Part shown: piece by piece, positions 35,281 through 44,163 of the stretch
Layout of the letters: each line of letters starts with the position of its first letter
Numbering within the stretch: the first letter of the stretch is position 1
NCBI GenBank assembly: GCA_028724905.1
Contig: JAQYTG010000018.1
Coordinates: forward strand, 62,001-126,000
Length of the DNA: 64,000 nt
Reading direction: 5' to 3'
From: Actinomycetaceae bacterium
Lineage (GTDB): Bacteria; Actinomycetota; Actinomycetes; Actinomycetales; Actinomycetaceae
Program-made: the position numbers and the translations under genes
Notes under the pieces: generated by a model
Told to the model about the DNA's origin: nothing
Databases searched by the model: none
Seen by the model: the letters and a program-made list of their open reading frames with translations, nothing else

Positions 35281-36405
35281 ATGCCAGATATTAACCCTGG
35301 AATGTTCGCCACCATCGTGCTCATTGTGCTGGCACTTGTAGTGATCGTGGCCATTGCCAAGTCTATTCTGATGGTGCATCAAGGCTTCACCGTCATTATT
35401 GAGCGTCTTGGTAAATACAACAAGACGCTGACGCCAGGCCTGCACTTCCTCATTCCATTCCTTGACTCTGTGCGCCAGCGCATTGATATGCGTGAACAGG
35501 TGGTGCCATTCCCACCGCAGCCGGTGATTACATCGGACAATATCGTGGTCAATATCGACACCGTGATCTACTATCAGGTGACGCAGCCGGAGGCGGCCAC
35601 ATACGAGATTGCTGATCCGATGGCTGCTATTGAGCAGCTTGCCGTCACGACGCTGCGCAATATCATCGGTTCGATGGATATGGAGCAAGCACTCACCGGC
35701 CGCGATCAAATCAACGGCCAGCTGCGTGGGGTGCTCGACGAGGCTACTGGGCGTTGGGGAATCCGCGTGAGCCGTGTAGAGCTCAAGGCCATTGATCCAC
35801 CGGCAACTGTGCAAAGTGCTATGGAACAGCAGATGAAAGCCGAACGTGATCGCCGTGCTGCGATCTTGACGGCAGAAGGCGTGAAACAAAGCGCGATCTT
35901 GACGGCAGAAGGCGAGAAACAAAGCGCGATCTTGCGCGCCGAAGGTACAGCGCAATCCACGATTTTGAAGGCTCAGGGTGAATCTCGGGCTATTTTGCAG
36001 GTGTTTGACGCCATTCACCGCGGCAACGCCGATCCTAAGCTACTTTCGTACGAGTACCTCAAAACGCTCCCGCAGATCGCCAATTCTGCCAGCTCGAAAC
36101 TGTGGATTGTCCCCACTGAGCTCACGGCTGCATTGGATGCCGTCTCGCGCGGTTTTGCAGGAAACACTCCAGGCAGTGCTGATGATGACGATGCTGGCAG
36201 TGCTGCAGCAGACTTCGGTGCTGCTGATAAAATTGCTGATGCCTTGGCACACACCACTCTCGAAGATGTGGACACCGCTTTAGCTATGGCACGCGGAGAA
36301 GCACAGAATGCCACCAGTGAGGCAACTGCTTCTGGCACTGGTTCTGGGCAGACGGCAAAACCTGAGGATCTGCTTGGACAAGCACCGGATTCGCCAGCGC
36401 TCTAA
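35281..36405 (+). CDS. SPFH/Band 7 (stomatin-like) membrane protein
   Basis: A protein of 374 residues anchored by one N-terminal helix (TIVLIVLALVVIVAIAKSI), then an SPFH domain (VIIERLGKYNKTLTPGLHFLIPF through the RVELKAIDPP segment) and a coiled-coil built of 11-residue units (AILTAEGEKQS). The family (QmcA/stomatin) forms oligomeric scaffolds in the membrane and often controls proteases. The C-terminal 90 residues are Ala/Asp-rich and less conserved. GAAAGG lies before the ATG. The neighbouring NfeD gene is the common partner. A covarying-arm hairpin lies about 60 bp after the stop. Confidence 0.92.
   Translation: MPDINPGMFATIVLIVLALVVIVAIAKSILMVHQGFTVIIERLGKYNKTLTPGLHFLIPFLDSVRQRIDMREQVVPFPPQPVITSDNIVVNIDTVIYYQVTQPEAATYEIADPMAAIEQLAVTTLRNIIGSMDMEQALTGRDQINGQLRGVLDEATGRWGIRVSRVELKAIDPPATVQSAMEQQMKAERDRRAAILTAEGVKQSAILTAEGEKQSAILRAEGTAQSTILKAQGESRAILQVFDAIHRGNADPKLLSYEYLKTLPQIANSASSKLWIVPTELTAALDAVSRGFAGNTPGSADDDDAGSAAADFGAADKIADALAHTTLEDVDTALAMARGEAQNATSEATASGTGSGQTAKPEDLLGQAPDSPAL
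35860..35945 (+). repeat. 33-bp in-frame repeat in the SPFH coiled coil
   Basis: A 21-bp word beginning GCGATCTTGACGGCAGAAGG is identical at 35860-35880 and 35893-35913, with a diverged third copy from 35926. The period of 33 bp encodes the 11-residue (hendecad) unit of the coiled coil. Confidence 0.85.
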
Positions 36406-36924
36406 CGTTCTATAAGAGTGGTGGATGCCGTGCTAACGTGAGCGTACGTGGCTGCTTTTTCAACAATATCGGTCAGAGCATTTCTATCAATACGGGCTAC
36501 GCCCTGAGTTGATAACAATGCTCTGACCGATAGCTTTAGTATGAGCCATTATGAGCTATTACAAGCATTATGAGCCAGGCAATTATCAACTTGAGCAATT
36601 ATTAACCTAAGCATACGTAAGCCTGAGCGATCACGGCAGGCCGACAGATAGTACAACACCTCCGCCGAGCACAAACCCCGCCGAGAGTGGCGTCTCAGGC
36701 GGTAAAAGTAAGCCTGAGTGATCACGGTAAGCTCACCGAATCGAGTGCGCGACGTCGAGGCGCCGTAACAGTAGCAGCTAGCCGATAGCATCTACTCTCG
36801 ATAGCGAGCACGGTCAGGCGGTGATAGCTCTGCTCCGCCACGTCACTCCACTTCGGCGCTCCACCACGGAGACTCCTTTATCTATCATTAACAACTTTAG
36901 CTACTAGCCTGTGCCTTTTGGCCG
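36406..36924. other. 519-bp gene-free region with hairpin and direct repeats
   Basis: No gene supported. It contains the hairpin at 36468-36531 and a 20-bp direct repeat GTAAGCCTGAGNGATCACGG at 36617-36636 and 36708-36727. Words such as ATTATGAGC and AATTAT recur between 36540 and 36605. Confidence 0.45.
36468..36531. repeat. Long hairpin element A (GGTCAG arms, GGGCTACGCCC loop)
   Basis: A perfect 13-base inverted repeat (ATCGGTCAGAGCA at 36468-36480, complement at 36519-36531), an inner 6-base pair block (TATCAA/TTGATA) and an apical GGGC-TAC-GCCC. Similar architecture with different arm bases occurs at 44087-44142. Confidence 0.85.
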
Positions 36925-37320
36925 TCACCTTTGATCTTTAATCCTTTTTAGGTGGGAGAGTGTCTCGCTGTTAGTTGCAGTGGAATGGCTAGCAGGAGAG
37001 GAGGCGGCATGATAAGTAGTTTGCTGAGCTTGAGTTTGTTGAGTGTGAGTCTGCTGAGCGCGCGGCTGTTCTCCTAAAAGAGCGCTCATCGGCAGTTGCA
37101 GCGCCTGGGCGAGTGCCATGAGCGTAAAAATGCGCGGGTTGAGTAGGCTATTGGTAGAGCGATCAGATCGGCCAGATTCCATGAGCTGATAAGTAGTGCG
37201 ATCCAGGCCGGCAGCGTGAGCTACTGCTTCTTGGCTCAGTCCAAGTTCACGGCGTCGGGAGCGCAGCGTGCGGGCAAGGGTGTGCGCTAGCGTCTGCTCT
37301 GCTACGGAATAATGCCTCAC
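36925..37320 (-). CDS. XRE-family helix-turn-helix regulator
   Basis: A protein of 131 residues. An XRE/Cro-type helix-turn-helix fills residues 8-75 (LRSRRRELGLSQEAVAHAAG, then LDRTTYQLMESGR, then IFTLMALAQALQLPMSALLGE). The tail is Gln/Thr/Ser-rich with QQTHTQQTQAQQ repeats and no effector domain. The target is unknown; the neighbours are unrelated housekeeping genes. The start is a GTG; no ribosome site is seen. Two TACACAC words about 27 bp apart lie just upstream (37335-37370) and could be autoregulatory sites. Confidence 0.78.
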   Translation of the reverse strand: MRHYSVAEQTLAHTLARTLRSRRRELGLSQEAVAHAAGLDRTTYQLMESGRSDRSTNSLLNPRIFTLMALAQALQLPMSALLGEQPRAQQTHTQQTQAQQTTYHAASSPASHSTATNSETLSHLKRIKDQR

Positions 37321-37744
37321 AGAGAAAATATGGGGTACACACTACATTCTTGTCTGCGGTGTACACACGGCATCTGCTTTTTGGGGCGCGAGCACGCGAA
37401 AAGATGCCAGTCGCGCTGCAGTATCTCCCGTGCACGCCTCTGTAGGTTTTACGTTTGCATCGCCGTTCCCGCTGTCGGCGCCGTTATGGGATTGCGCCGT
37501 CACGCGCAGACATCCTCATCTCGCTGTGCTCAACGATCTATGCGCAAAGGGGCTAAGGCACGCCGTTTGCAATATCGCGCCCGCTGGCGATAGCAGGTGG
37601 GCACAGCTGGCGAGGCTGGCTGGTATCGGCCACCCGTACTTGTGGAGTGTCTGTTGGTGCTGGGTATCTGTTGGTGATATCGGTTTGTGGCAGATGTGGC
37701 TCCTGGAACATCGACGTAGCCGCGTATTCGGGGCATTGGTGATA
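37321..37744. other. 424-bp gene-free region between XRE gene and trmL
   Basis: No gene supported; short frames here have no recognisable sequence. It includes the first copy of the 36-bp repeat derived from the end of trmL (37671-37706). Confidence 0.4.
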
Positions 37745-37771
37745 TCAGTTTGCGGCGGATGTGGCTCCTGG
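37671..37771. repeat. 36-bp direct repeats, one copy being the 3' end of trmL
   Basis: Copies at 37671-37706 and 37736-37771 match at 33 of 36 bases (core TGGTGATATC and GATGTGGCTCCTGG); the offset is 65 bp. The right copy contains the stop codon and last codons of trmL, so the left copy is a duplicate of the gene end. Confidence 0.85.
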
Positions 37772-38224
37772 GTATCCCAGCTGACGCCACGCCTCATAGA
37801 CGGCTATTGAGGCAGAGTTGGTGAGGTTGAGTGAACGGCGTGAGGGAAGCATGGGGATGCGCACACGTTTTTCTATTCGGGGATCTTCCATCACGTCGGT
37901 TGGAAGACCTGTGGCTTCTTTGCCAAACAGCAACACATCGCCGTCACGGTAGCTCTCGTTGGCAAAATCGTTTGTGGTGTGCGACGTAAAAGCAAAAATT
38001 CGTTGGTCGATGCCGAAATATGCTTTGGCTGCCTCCCAGTTTGGGTGAATCACCACGTCTGCTAAATCGTGGTAGTCGAGCCCTGCACGCTTGAGATGAG
38101 TATCAGAAAAATCGAAGCCGAGCGGCTCAATCAGGTGTAGGCGAGCTCCGGTGCAGGCGCTGAGACGAATCGCCGCGCCAGTATTTCCTGCAATTTCAGG
38201 TTCGTGATAAACGATGTGCAACAT
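37745..38224 (-). CDS. trmL: tRNA (cytidine34-2'-O)-methyltransferase
   Basis: A SPOUT-class methyltransferase of 159 residues that 2'-O-methylates the wobble base of tRNA-Leu isoacceptors using S-adenosylmethionine. Typical features: HEPEIAGNTGAAIRLSACTG near the N-terminus, LLFGKEATGLP, RIPMLPSRRSLNLTNSASIAVYE with the trefoil-knot binding residues. The length is normal for the family. A TAGGCT box ends 7 nt upstream of the ATG with no strong ribosome site, suggesting a leaderless mRNA. It is divergent from an aldo/keto reductase; a hairpin lies between them. Confidence 0.93.
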   Translation of the reverse strand: MLHIVYHEPEIAGNTGAAIRLSACTGARLHLIEPLGFDFSDTHLKRAGLDYHDLADVVIHPNWEAAKAYFGIDQRIFAFTSHTTNDFANESYRDGDVLLFGKEATGLPTDVMEDPRIEKRVRIPMLPSRRSLNLTNSASIAVYEAWRQLGYPGATSAAN

Positions 38225-38231
38225 ACCTGCT

Positions 38232-38237
38232 AGCCTA
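38232..38237 (-). promoter_or_regulatory. -10 box for leaderless trmL
   Basis: On the minus strand TAGGCT is followed by 7 nt and the ATG at 38224. The only ribosome-site-like sequence, AGCAGG, lies directly against the start codon. Confidence 0.4.
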
Positions 38238-38253
38238 ACCTGAGAAAATTACT

Positions 38254-38302
38254 CAGACCAATTTTCTCGTTCAAAACGAGCCGTTTTGAGAAAATCGGTC
38301 TG
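38254..38302. repeat. Hairpin element C between trmL and the aldo/keto reductase
   Basis: Arms CAGACCAATTTTCTC (38254-38268) and GAGAAAATCGGTCTG (38288-38302) pair at 14 of 15 positions, with an inner AAAAC/GTTTT block. It lies between two divergent genes. The ATCGGTCTG arm word is related to the ATCGGTCAG arms of the 36.5-kb element. Confidence 0.75.
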
Positions 38303-38427
38303 GCTAGTTTTCTTGGCAATCTGGTACTCCTACGGCAGCCACCAGCAGCGCAAGTCCCCACAAAAAGTGCGTGAGGAATTTTCACAGTGTGCGGGCGTCG
38401 ATAGTGGCAATATGAGAGAATCAAAAC

Positions 38428-39513
38428 ATGGCTGAACTTCTATCGACACCAGATGAATACTATACGCCATCTGCAGATCGCATTGACGCGATCCCTATGA
38501 ATCGTTGCGGCACCAGTGGCTTGATGCTTCCAGCTATCACCCTTGGGCTGTGGCACAACTTCGGCGACGACCGCCCTTTCCAGACGCAACGCGACATTGT
38601 GCGCCGTGCCTTCGATCTCGGCGTCACGCATTTTGATCTAGCGAACAACTACGGCCCACCCTATGGCGCAGCAGAGGAGAATTTTGGACGGATAATGCGC
38701 AAAGATTTCCGTGCTCACCGCCACGAAATGATCATCTCCACGAAAGCCGGATGGGATATGTGGCCAGGGTATTTTGGCATCGGCGGATCACGTAAATATC
38801 TGCTGACGTCGCTCGATGAGTCACTTGAGCGGATGGGGCTTGATTACGTCGATATTTTCTATCACCACCGCCCAGATGCCGACGTGAATCTCGAAGAGTC
38901 GATGATGGCGCTGCACGATGCAGTGCGCAGCGGAAAAGCGCTCTACGCAGGCATTTCCAGCTATTCTCCGGCAGCTACGGCACAGGCGGCTGCTATTATG
39001 CGTGATCTGGGCACGCCGCTGGTGATCCATCAGCCGAGTTATTCACTGCTCAACCGCTGGATAGAGCAGCCAGGGGAGCATGGGGAGGCCAGCTTGCTGC
39101 GCACGGCAGCTGATGAAAACATGGGCGTCATCGCTTTTTCAGCCTTGGCGCAGGGTTTGCTGACGGACAAATACCTTCAGGGCGTGCCCGAGCATTCGCG
39201 TGTAGGCGAGGGGAAGATGGGGCGTGAACTGCTCACTGAGCAAAATCTCGCGCACGTGCGTTCACTCAATGCCCTGGCGAGAGAACGCGGGCAGAGCTTG
39301 GCACAGATGGCGATTGCGTGGGTGTTGCGCGATCAAGGTGCAGCCAGCGTGACGAGTGCACTCATTGGCGTCAGCTCTGTGGCGCAACTTGAAAATTCCC
39401 TCGGGGCTCTGGCCAATACGCACTTTAGCGACGACGAACTAGCCGCGATCGACTCCTATGCTGTCGAAGGTGGAATTAACCTTTGGTGGAATGCGACGGC
39501 CTCGCGCCTGTGA
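38428..39513 (+). CDS. Aldo/keto reductase (YghZ/glyceraldehyde-3-phosphate reductase type)
   Basis: An NADPH-dependent aldo/keto reductase of 361 residues. The catalytic tetrad is visible: Asp and Tyr in HFDLANNYGP, Lys in IISTKAGW and His in IFYHHRPD. The extended N-terminus (NRCGTSGLMLPAITLGLWHNFG) and the PYGAAEENFGRI loop place it with YghZ-like enzymes, which reduce L-glyceraldehyde-3-phosphate or methylglyoxal. GAGAG lies before the ATG. A methyltransferase gene overlaps its stop by 4 bp (GTGA), so the two are probably cotranslated. Confidence 0.9.
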   Translation: MAELLSTPDEYYTPSADRIDAIPMNRCGTSGLMLPAITLGLWHNFGDDRPFQTQRDIVRRAFDLGVTHFDLANNYGPPYGAAEENFGRIMRKDFRAHRHEMIISTKAGWDMWPGYFGIGGSRKYLLTSLDESLERMGLDYVDIFYHHRPDADVNLEESMMALHDAVRSGKALYAGISSYSPAATAQAAAIMRDLGTPLVIHQPSYSLLNRWIEQPGEHGEASLLRTAADENMGVIAFSALAQGLLTDKYLQGVPEHSRVGEGKMGRELLTEQNLAHVRSLNALARERGQSLAQMAIAWVLRDQGAASVTSALIGVSSVAQLENSLGALANTHFSDDELAAIDSYAVEGGINLWWNATASRL

Positions 39514-40325
39514 GCACGGCGCTATTGCGCGGCCTGCCCGCAGAGACGTCAATGAGGCTCGCATCGGCAGCCGGTCCTAATCCTTTCGCCGCAGCCGGAC
39601 GCAGCGCCGTCACCTATGTGGACGTGCGTCCGCGCTATGCCGTCTCGGCGTTGGATTGGGCGTTAGCAGGTGTGGGTGCCGGTGCGCGAGTGGCAGATAT
39701 TGGCGCTGGCACTGGCAGACTCACTGAGGCTCTGCTGCGCCGTGGCTACGAGGTGTGGGCGCTGGAACCGGCAGCAGATATGCGCGCTGAGTTTTCCCGC
39801 CACTTGCCAGATTTTCCTCATGTACGGCTACTTTCTGCTACCGCTGAGGCCACGGGACTAGGCGATCATCTCTTTGCAGCGCTCACGTACGGGGAGAGCT
39901 GGCATTGGCTTGATCCGCTGTGCGCAGCCCGAGAGGCAGCGCGTGTGCTGCGCCCAGGCGGAGCGCTGGTGGTGGTGTACAACCAACTGGCGGTGGAGCA
40001 TTCTTGGGTGCACCGGCTCACGCGGATTATGCGTTCCGGCGATGTACAGCGCCCAGATAAACCGCCAGTGTTCGGCGATGCTTTCACGGAGCCTGAATTT
40101 TTCTCCGTGGATTGGAATGATGGCGTGACGCCGGAGCAGATACTTCAGCTGGGCACGACGCGCGCTTCGTGGATTCGGGCTACAGAGGCTCAGCGGGTGC
40201 GAATGCGCCGCAATCTGTGCTGGTATCTCTACGACGAGTTGGCGATGCTCCCAGGAGAGATGGTGAGCTTGCCGTATCACACGTACGTATGGCGTGTGCA
40301 GTATCTGGGCGCCGTCGCGCAATAA
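39510..40325 (+). CDS. Class I SAM-dependent methyltransferase
   Basis: A protein of about 271 residues with the Rossmann motif ARVADIGAGTGRLTEALLRRG, an acidic residue after the second strand (VWALEPAADM) and the later GESWHWLDP and VLRPGGALVVVY segments of the methyltransferase_11 type. The methyl acceptor is unknown. The GTG at 39510 overlaps the preceding stop as GTGA, typical of translational coupling; an ATG at 39552 is the alternative. ilvD follows 38 bp after its stop, with its own ribosome site. Confidence 0.85.
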   Translation: MSTALLRGLPAETSMRLASAAGPNPFAAAGRSAVTYVDVRPRYAVSALDWALAGVGAGARVADIGAGTGRLTEALLRRGYEVWALEPAADMRAEFSRHLPDFPHVRLLSATAEATGLGDHLFAALTYGESWHWLDPLCAAREAARVLRPGGALVVVYNQLAVEHSWVHRLTRIMRSGDVQRPDKPPVFGDAFTEPEFFSVDWNDGVTPEQILQLGTTRASWIRATEAQRVRMRRNLCWYLYDELAMLPGEMVSLPYHTYVWRVQYLGAVAQ

Positions 40326-40363
40326 GCATGGGCGCTCTATGATGGGACACAGCTAGAGAAAGG

Positions 40364-42202
40364 ATGCACACCATGCCAGAATTACGATCTGCAACCTCGA
40401 CGAATGGGCGCAATATGGCAGGAGCGCGCGCGCTGTGGCGAGCTACCGGCATGAAAGACGAAGATTTTGGCAAACCGATTATTGCGGTGGCAAATTCTTT
40501 CACGCAGTTTGTGCCAGGGCATGTGCACCTCAAAGATGTGGGGCAGATCGTGGCGAATGCCATTGAAGAAGCCGGAGGCGTGGCGAAAGAGTTCAATACG
40601 ATTGCTGTAGACGACGGGATTGCGATGGGGCACGGCGGTATGCTCTATTCGCTGCCTAGCCGTGAGCTGATTGCCGATTCAGTAGAGTATATGGTGCAGG
40701 CTCATCGGGCAGACGCGCTGGTGTGCATCTCCAACTGCGACAAGGTGACGCCAGGGATGTTGATGGCGGCATTGCGGCTGAATATTCCGACGATTTTCGT
40801 CAGTGGCGGGCCGATGGAATCGGGCAATGCTGTAGCTGGTGTGGTCGATCACCGCATAGATCTGATTGATGCAATGTCGCTTTCTGCGAGCGATGATGTG
40901 AGTGACGCCGAGCTGGCTTTAGTGGAAGAATCAGCGTGCCCCACCTGTGGCTCGTGTTCGGGGATGTTCACTGCCAATTCGATGAACTGTCTCACCGAAG
41001 CTCTGGGGCTTTCACTGCCAGGAAACGGCTCGACGTTGGCTACGGCGAAGAAGCGCCGTGAGCTTTTCGAACGAGCTGGCCGCACTGTCGTCACTCTCGC
41101 TCAACGTTACTACCAGGACGATGATACATCCGTTTTGCCTCGCAATATCGCCAATCGTGATGCATTCCTGAACGCTATGAGTATGGATATTGCTATGGGG
41201 GGTTCCACCAACACCGTCTTGCATACACTGGCGGCTGCTCAGGAAGGCGGTATTGACTTCACGCTCGCCGATATTGACGAGCTTTCTCGCCATGTGCCCT
41301 GCTTGAGTAAAGTGGCTCCGAATTCTACGAAGTATCATATGGAAGACTTTCACCGCGCCGGAGGGATTCCTGCGCTTTTGGGCGAGATGTATCGCGCTGG
41401 TTTGCTCCGCGATACAGTGCATTCAGTGCATTCGAGTGATCTGAAGAGCTGGCTAGAAGAGTGGGATATTCGGGGCGTGGCTCCGAGTGCACAGGCTCGC
41501 GAGTTGTTTGCTGTAGCTCCAGGACGAGTGCGCACCACGGAGGCATTTTCGCAAGATGCGCGCTGGGAAAGCCCTGATGTGGATGCCGAACACGGGTGCA
41601 TTCGAGACGTGGAGCACGCCTACACTAAAGACGGCGGGTTGTGTATGCTCTTCGGCAATCTTGCCGAAGATGGGGCGGTGATTAAGACCGCTGGGATTGA
41701 CGAGCAGCTTTTCCACTTTGAGGGGCCAGCCCGAGTGGTGGATTCCCAAGAGCAGGCTATTGAGCTGATTCTTGGTAAGCACGTGCAGCCAGGAGACGTC
41801 GTCGTCATCCGCTATGAAGGGCCTAAAGGCGGCCCAGGAATGCAGGAGATGCTGTATCCGACGAGCTTCCTCAAGGGAATGGGGCTGGGCAAGAGCTGTG
41901 CACTCATTACGGATGGGCGTTTTTCTGGCGGCACCAGTGGCTTGTCTATTGGACATATTTCGCCCGAGGCAGCTTCTGGCGGCCTGATTGGTTTGGTGCG
42001 TGACGGCGATCGTATTGTGATTGACGTCCCATCTAGGTTGCTGAAACTCGATGTTTCTGATGCCGAGATTGAGCGGCGCCGCCAGAGTAAGGGAGCGCTT
42101 CCCTGGCAAGCAGAGCGCGAACGCACAGTGAGTAAAGCCTTGCAGGCCTATGCCTCTATGGCAATGAGTGCATCGGCAGGAGCGGTGCGCGCACTCAGCT
42201 AA
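40364..42202 (+). CDS. ilvD: Dihydroxy-acid dehydratase
   Basis: An enzyme of 612 residues that dehydrates 2,3-dihydroxy-isovalerate and the isoleucine analogue to the 2-keto acids, the step after IlvC. Iron-sulfur cluster cysteines are seen in [10 protein letters not shown] (Cys125) and [10 protein letters not shown] (Cys192, 195, 198). The C-terminal domain has [14 protein letters not shown] and [23 protein letters not shown], family signatures. A GAGAAAGG ribosome site precedes the ATG. It lies 3.7 kb upstream of ilvBNC, separated by two transporter genes. Confidence 0.97.
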   Translation: MHTMPELRSATSTNGRNMAGARALWRATGMKDEDFGKPIIAVANSFTQFVPGHVHLKDVGQIVANAIEEAGGVAKEFNTIAVDDGIAMGHGGMLYSLPSRELIADSVEYMVQAHRADALVCISNCDKVTPGMLMAALRLNIPTIFVSGGPMESGNAVAGVVDHRIDLIDAMSLSASDDVSDAELALVEESACPTCGSCSGMFTANSMNCLTEALGLSLPGNGSTLATAKKRRELFERAGRTVVTLAQRYYQDDDTSVLPRNIANRDAFLNAMSMDIAMGGSTNTVLHTLAAAQEGGIDFTLADIDELSRHVPCLSKVAPNSTKYHMEDFHRAGGIPALLGEMYRAGLLRDTVHSVHSSDLKSWLEEWDIRGVAPSAQARELFAVAPGRVRTTEAFSQDARWESPDVDAEHGCIRDVEHAYTKDGGLCMLFGNLAEDGAVIKTAGIDEQLFHFEGPARVVDSQEQAIELILGKHVQPGDVVVIRYEGPKGGPGMQEMLYPTSFLKGMGLGKSCALITDGRFSGGTSGLSIGHISPEAASGGLIGLVRDGDRIVIDVPSRLLKLDVSDAEIERRRQSKGALPWQAERERTVSKALQAYASMAMSASAGAVRALS

Positions 42203-42360
42203 ACTTTTCGGTTCAACCTCAGTTCAACCAGTGCCCTCGTCGGCACCTACATAGACGTTTGCTGATGCGCCGATGAATCGCAGTGTGCGTTATCCAGACG
42301 GGTAACGAGTGTTATCTAGGACTCATGGGCCATTGCGTCTCAATCTATCGTAGATAATAG

Positions 42361-42400
42361 ATGCGCGGACTTCTCACTAAGGCAGTCGAAGCCCGCGCAT
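42361..42400 (+). promoter_or_regulatory. Stem-loop between ilvD and the AspT/YidE-type transporter
   Basis: ATGCGCGG-A-CTTC pairs with GAAG-C-CCGCGCAT across a 14-nt loop (12 pairs, one mismatch). It lies 159 bp after ilvD and 40 bp before the transporter ATG. No T-run follows closely, so it may be a leader structure as well as a weak terminator. Confidence 0.55.
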
Positions 42401-42439
42401 AGGCTTTGCTGTGATTGACGCGAAAAGGCAGACGATTCA

Positions 42440-44041
42440 ATGTATGTTGTGTTTGAGTATCTGGCGCACTACCCAATTTTTTATGTGTTCCTCCTCGTTG
42501 GCGTAGGTATGGCATTTGGCCATATTAAAGTGAAAGGAATTTCACTCGGTGCTGCGGCAGTGCTATTTTTGGCCATTGCTTTAGCAGCCTGGGGGAAAGC
42601 CTACGGCGTTGAGGCGGTACTTCCACCGGTCATTGGCACGTTCGGGTTAGTGCTGTTTACTTTTGCTATCGGCAATAATTCTGGCCCGTCATTTTTTTCA
42701 AATGTGCGCAAATCGGTAGGGCCGATGGTGGCGCTCATCGGTATCTATGCGCTGGTAGCGGTGATCGCTGCTGTGGTTGGCAAAAACGTCTTTCACATGG
42801 CACCGGCTCAGATTGCTGGCGTTTTTGCAGGGGCGACTACCAATACGCCGGCGCTAGCAGCGGCGGGGGAAGCCTCAGGTTTTCCGGCAGCTGCCACTGT
42901 GGGTTATTCGATTACTTATCTTTTCGGAGTGTTGGGAATGCTCGTAGCGGCTATTGCAGCTCTTCGGTATTCAGCCTCTGATGCTGATAAGCCCGAGCGG
43001 GTGACGCACATGAATTTGCGCGTTGATCGTGAAGATATGCCTCGCTTAGGAGATCTGCTTGCCTCCATGAAAAACCCTGTGGAAGTCTCGCGCATTCGCC
43101 GTGGGGAAGAGGGACCAATTTGGGTGGCCACAGACAACGACGTGATTGAAAAAGGCGATCTGCTCACGGCTTTGGGTAGTGAAGTACAGCTCAAAGAATT
43201 TATGGCGTTAGTTGGGCATCAGTCGTCGCATTCCCTGCGCGCCAATCGGCGGTATTTGGATTTCCGGCGGATCACCGTTTCAGAGCCTAAGATCGCTGGG
43301 AAAACTATTGCACAGCTGGATGCCGATCTCTTTGAACGTTTCGGAGCGATCTGCTCCAGGGTGCGTCGCGGCGATGTGGATATGTTGGCTGCTCCAGATC
43401 TCATGGTTGAAATGGGCGATCGTATCCGCGTGGTAGGGCCCACCGCAAAGATGAAGGAGATCTCTAAGTATTTCGGCGATTCTTCTAAGGGTTTGACGGA
43501 TATCAATCCGGTGACTCTTGGGATTGGGATGGCTCTGGGCGTGATGCTAGGGGAGTTTAAAATCCCGCTGCCGGGCGGAGTGCATTTCGGTATCGGCGCG
43601 GCTGCTGGTGCCCTCATCGTAGGGCTAATTTTTGGTCGTATCGGGCGAATTGGAAAGCAGGTGACGGCTCTGCCGAATACCACTAATGCGGTGCTTTCCG
43701 AGCTGGGTTTGCTGCTCTTCTTGGCGCAGGCTGGCACCAATGCAGGGATGCAGATCTCAGAGGCATTCACGACTGGCGAATGGGTGGGGATCTTGTTGCT
43801 CGGCGTCATTCTCACGACGGTGGAGGCGATCGCTCTCTATGCCGTCATGCGCTATCTCTTCCATATGGGTGGAACGAAACTTTCGGGGCTACTCGCTGGC
43901 GCCCAGACGCAGCCGGCTGTGCTCGCTTTTGCCAATGGGCGCACGAACTCTGATCCTCGGGTGGCGCTTGGCTATGCCTTGGTCTATCCGCTGGCAATGA
44001 TCGGGAAAATTCTCGTCGGCACAATTCTAGGATCGCTCTGA
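42440..44041 (+). CDS. AspT/YidE-family transporter with TrkA-C domain
   Basis: A membrane protein of 533 residues: two hydrophobic halves of about five to six helices (each with an AspT/YidE duplication domain, GPSFFSNVRKS and AGTNAGMQISEAF segments) around a soluble middle of about 190 residues carrying RCK_C/TrkA-C modules (RRGEEGPIWVATDNDVIEKG and ISKYFGDSSKG). Members include the aspartate:alanine antiporter AspT and related amino acid or anion transporters. Its place beside ilvD and a ThrE-like exporter suggests amino acid transport, but this is inferred. A hairpin element lies 46 bp after the stop. Confidence 0.87.
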   Translation: MYVVFEYLAHYPIFYVFLLVGVGMAFGHIKVKGISLGAAAVLFLAIALAAWGKAYGVEAVLPPVIGTFGLVLFTFAIGNNSGPSFFSNVRKSVGPMVALIGIYALVAVIAAVVGKNVFHMAPAQIAGVFAGATTNTPALAAAGEASGFPAAATVGYSITYLFGVLGMLVAAIAALRYSASDADKPERVTHMNLRVDREDMPRLGDLLASMKNPVEVSRIRRGEEGPIWVATDNDVIEKGDLLTALGSEVQLKEFMALVGHQSSHSLRANRRYLDFRRITVSEPKIAGKTIAQLDADLFERFGAICSRVRRGDVDMLAAPDLMVEMGDRIRVVGPTAKMKEISKYFGDSSKGLTDINPVTLGIGMALGVMLGEFKIPLPGGVHFGIGAAAGALIVGLIFGRIGRIGKQVTALPNTTNAVLSELGLLLFLAQAGTNAGMQISEAFTTGEWVGILLLGVILTTVEAIALYAVMRYLFHMGGTKLSGLLAGAQTQPAVLAFANGRTNSDPRVALGYALVYPLAMIGKILVGTILGSL

Positions 44042-44086
44042 GGCTCGATCTGCTCTGGCTCGATCCTGCTGTTTGCGGTGAAATTC

Positions 44087-44142
44087 GGTCAGGCTACTTT
44101 TATTAATTGGGCTGCGCCAGAGTTGATAAAAGTAGCCTGACC
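44087..44142. repeat. Long hairpin element B (17-bp arms, GGGCTGCGCC loop)
   Basis: A perfect 17-base inverted repeat (GGTCAGGCTACTTTTAT at 44087-44103, complement at 44126-44142) around a loop with GGGCTGCGCC and AGTTG. It sits between the converging ends of the transporter and thrE-like genes, where it could stop transcription from both sides. Compare element A at 36468-36531. Confidence 0.85.
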
Positions 44143-44163
44143 TTATTATTCAGTGCCATTTAT

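Noticed and set aside
36549..36791. 80-residue minus-strand frame in the gap after the SPFH gene
   Set aside because: It crosses direct repeats and has no domain or start signal.
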